Of a DNA stretch of 64,000 nucleotides, positions 63,849 through 64,000 are shown piece by piece. The notes under the pieces are model-generated. The model made no database searches. It saw only the letters and a program-made list of their open reading frames with translations, and was not told the DNA's origin. The translations under genes were made by a program, and so were the position numbers. The DNA lies in NCBI RefSeq assembly GCF_001718695.1, contig NZ_CP013422.1, forward strand, positions 1,488,001 to 1,552,000, in the 5' to 3' direction. The first letter of the stretch is position 1, and the number at the start of each line of letters is the position of its first letter. Source of the stretch: Burkholderia ubonensis (GTDB taxonomy: Bacteria; Pseudomonadota; Gammaproteobacteria; Burkholderiales; Burkholderiaceae).

Positions 63849-64000
63849 CAAAAGACTCCTGTGGAAGAAACGAACATGCGTTCCAGCGCCTGCTGCGCGA
63901 AGCGCAGCACCTCGCCGCCGAGCCAGCCCGACAGCAGCACGAGCGCGACCATCACGGCGATCAGCCGCACCGCCATGCCGAGGTTGGCGTCCTGCACCTG
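63848..64000 (-). CDS. sctS: T3SS export apparatus protein SctS, partial
   Basis: The last 50 codons of an SctS/FliQ-family gene entering from the right edge. The reading QVQDANLGMAVRLIAVMVAL followed by VLLSGWLGGEVLRFAQQALE fits the second helix and end of SctS (usual length about 88). The stop shares one base with the sctC start. Confidence 0.88.
   Translation of the reverse strand, partial: QVQDANLGMAVRLIAVMVALVLLSGWLGGEVLRFAQQALERMFVSSTGVF

Overview
The window is high-GC DNA with dense genes in both orientations. Gene content and codon usage fit a Burkholderia of the cepacia-complex type, most likely a secondary chromosome because most of it is accessory metabolism, regulators and a type III secretion system (T3SS). 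The organism assignment is inference from gene families, not from a database search. I see no rRNA, tRNA, CRISPR array, prophage or intact insertion sequence.

Left part (1-21.8 kb) is mixed accessory and housekeeping content: the start of an ABC sugar-type uptake operon (1-1628, minus), a YpfJ-type zinc metallopeptidase (2052-2933), an NAD-dependent epimerase divergent from a LysR regulator (3712-5691), a LysR/MFS-exporter pair (6032-8529), an SDR divergent from a DapB-like protein (8976-10654), a decayed MoaF-like gene next to a frameshifted AraC regulator (10.74-12.05 kb), EamA and unknown membrane proteins, an entericidin lipoprotein with its terminator, an aspartate carbamoyltransferase with an N-terminal helix-turn-helix and a perfect palindrome at its promoter (14.44-15.80 kb), a MocA-like nucleotidyltransferase, a PanE-type reductase, a chemoreceptor and a LuxR-type response regulator.

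Middle part (21.9-33.2 kb): a VpsR-like sigma-54 activator (21941-23317) lies downstream of five consecutive minus-strand genes (23462-27429), each coding for a protein with a signal peptide and several being Gly/Ser/Thr- or Ala/Pro-rich. I do not recognise these five; they look like an undescribed surface or matrix system. After a 1.9-kb geneless stretch come an AraC regulator and a divergent two-gene molybdenum hydroxylase (IorA/IorB type), with an AraC-style 21-bp-spaced direct repeat between them.

Right part (33.5-64 kb) is a T3SS locus in two facing halves. The plus half has a receiver-less winged-helix regulator, sctQ, sctR, a lytic transglycosylase, and one huge gene (37295-50776, 4493 residues). 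The minus half, read from the right edge, is sctS (cut by the window edge)-sctC-sctD-small needle/rod-like gene-sctI-sctJ-sctK-sctL-sctN-sctO-sctT-sctU, most with overlapping or near-overlapping ends. An asparagine synthetase gene sits between the halves. sctV, the gatekeeper and translocator genes are not in the window. The huge protein holds a 575-595-residue unit repeated in tandem: a metallopeptidase-like block (HExxH intact in two copies, lost in one), a linker module, and a kinase-like block. It also has hydrophobic segments, further unassigned regions and a C-terminal LysM. It is my main candidate for a novel system. SctU lacks the normally invariant NPTH autocleavage motif, a second strong anomaly.

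Regulatory and repeat structure is rich: a five-copy CGTWACG array before the T3SS regulator, a dense G-quadruplex-type tract before sctQ, inverted repeats at the LysR and PyrB promoters, and several short tandem repeats between genes.
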